Positions 6,537 through 6,659 of a stretch of DNA of 6,659 nucleotides are shown one piece after another. The stretch's first letter is position 1; every line of letters begins with the position of its first letter. Source of the stretch: Clostridia bacterium (GTDB taxonomy: Bacteria > Bacillota > Clostridia > Oscillospirales > Butyricicoccaceae); contig CAAFJY010000166.1 in NCBI GenBank assembly GCA_900763355.1, positions 1-6,659 of the forward strand. Reading direction: 5' to 3'. The position numbers and the translations under genes are program-made. The notes beneath the pieces are model-generated. The model saw only the letters and a program-made list of their open reading frames with translations, ran no database searches and was not told the DNA's origin.

Positions 6537-6581
6537 AAGCGTCCTCCTTCCCAAACAATGTATTCTTTTGCTTGCAAATTT

Positions 6582-6610
6582 ATTTTACCACAACGTTATT
6601 TTCCTGTCAA
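6582..6610 (-). promoter_or_regulatory. Sigma-A type promoter for the nfeD-SPFH operon
   Basis: On the minus strand, a perfect TTGACA (6605-6610) is followed after exactly 17 nt by TAAAAT (6582-6587). The predicted start is near 6575, leaving a leader of about 39 nt to the ATG at 6536. The poly-T tract and T-rich DNA further upstream could act as an UP element. This is the strongest promoter in the window, which suggests high constitutive expression. Confidence 0.82.
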
Positions 6611-6637
6611 TCCACGTTTTCCATGAAAAGAGCATGC

Positions 6638-6659
6638 TTTTCCGGAAAAAAAAAAAAAA
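6638..6659. other. Palindrome TTTTCCGGAAAA running into a 14-A tract at the window end
   Basis: TTTTCCGGAAAA (6638-6649) is a perfect 12-bp palindrome, and the A run continues from 6646 to the last base. A homopolymer at the very end may mark a contig edge. It could also be the T tail of a terminator for a neighbouring minus-strand gene outside the window. Nothing beyond can be seen. Confidence 0.5.

Overview
The window is chromosomal DNA from a GC-rich, low-complexity-poor bacterial genome. Strong sigma-A type promoters, GGAGG-type ribosome binding sites, an S11 D-alanyl-D-alanine carboxypeptidase, MtaB and several families common in Clostridia suggest a high-GC Firmicute, most likely an Oscillospiraceae-like gut anaerobe (Flavonifractor/Lawsonibacter/Oscillibacter type). 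That placement is inference from protein style and cannot be proved here. No tRNA, rRNA, CRISPR array, insertion sequence or phage gene is visible.

Layout. (1) 85-615: a small Walker-A P-loop protein on the minus strand, with its own near-consensus promoter and a strong terminator. (2) 624-1799: a secreted penicillin-binding-protein-type D,D-carboxypeptidase, minus strand. (3) 1800-1915: a divergent intergenic region holding a promoter for the plus-strand pair and a perfect 12-bp GC palindrome. (4) 1916-4866: a two-gene plus-strand operon with a 4-nt stop/start overlap. It holds mtaB (tRNA ms2t6A37 methylthiotransferase) and a methyltransferase fused in frame to a GNAT acetyltransferase domain. 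(5) 4867-5086: a convergent intergenic region with a bidirectional terminator and a run of four palindromes. (6) 5087-6610: a minus-strand operon, nfeD-like then SPFH/stomatin-like, led by a TTGACA-17-TAAAAT promoter. (7) The window ends in a run of 14 A.

How the genes work together. The mtaB operon is an RNA-modification unit at least in its first gene. The 4-nt overlap suggests the methyltransferase-GNAT fusion is made with it and may also act on RNA, but its substrate is unknown. The NfeD/SPFH pair is a classic membrane-microdomain module. The carboxypeptidase trims peptidoglycan pentapeptides outside the membrane. Nothing in the window amounts to an obvious new defence or mobile system. 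The most unusual items are the methyltransferase-GNAT fusion and the palindrome cluster between the convergent genes.
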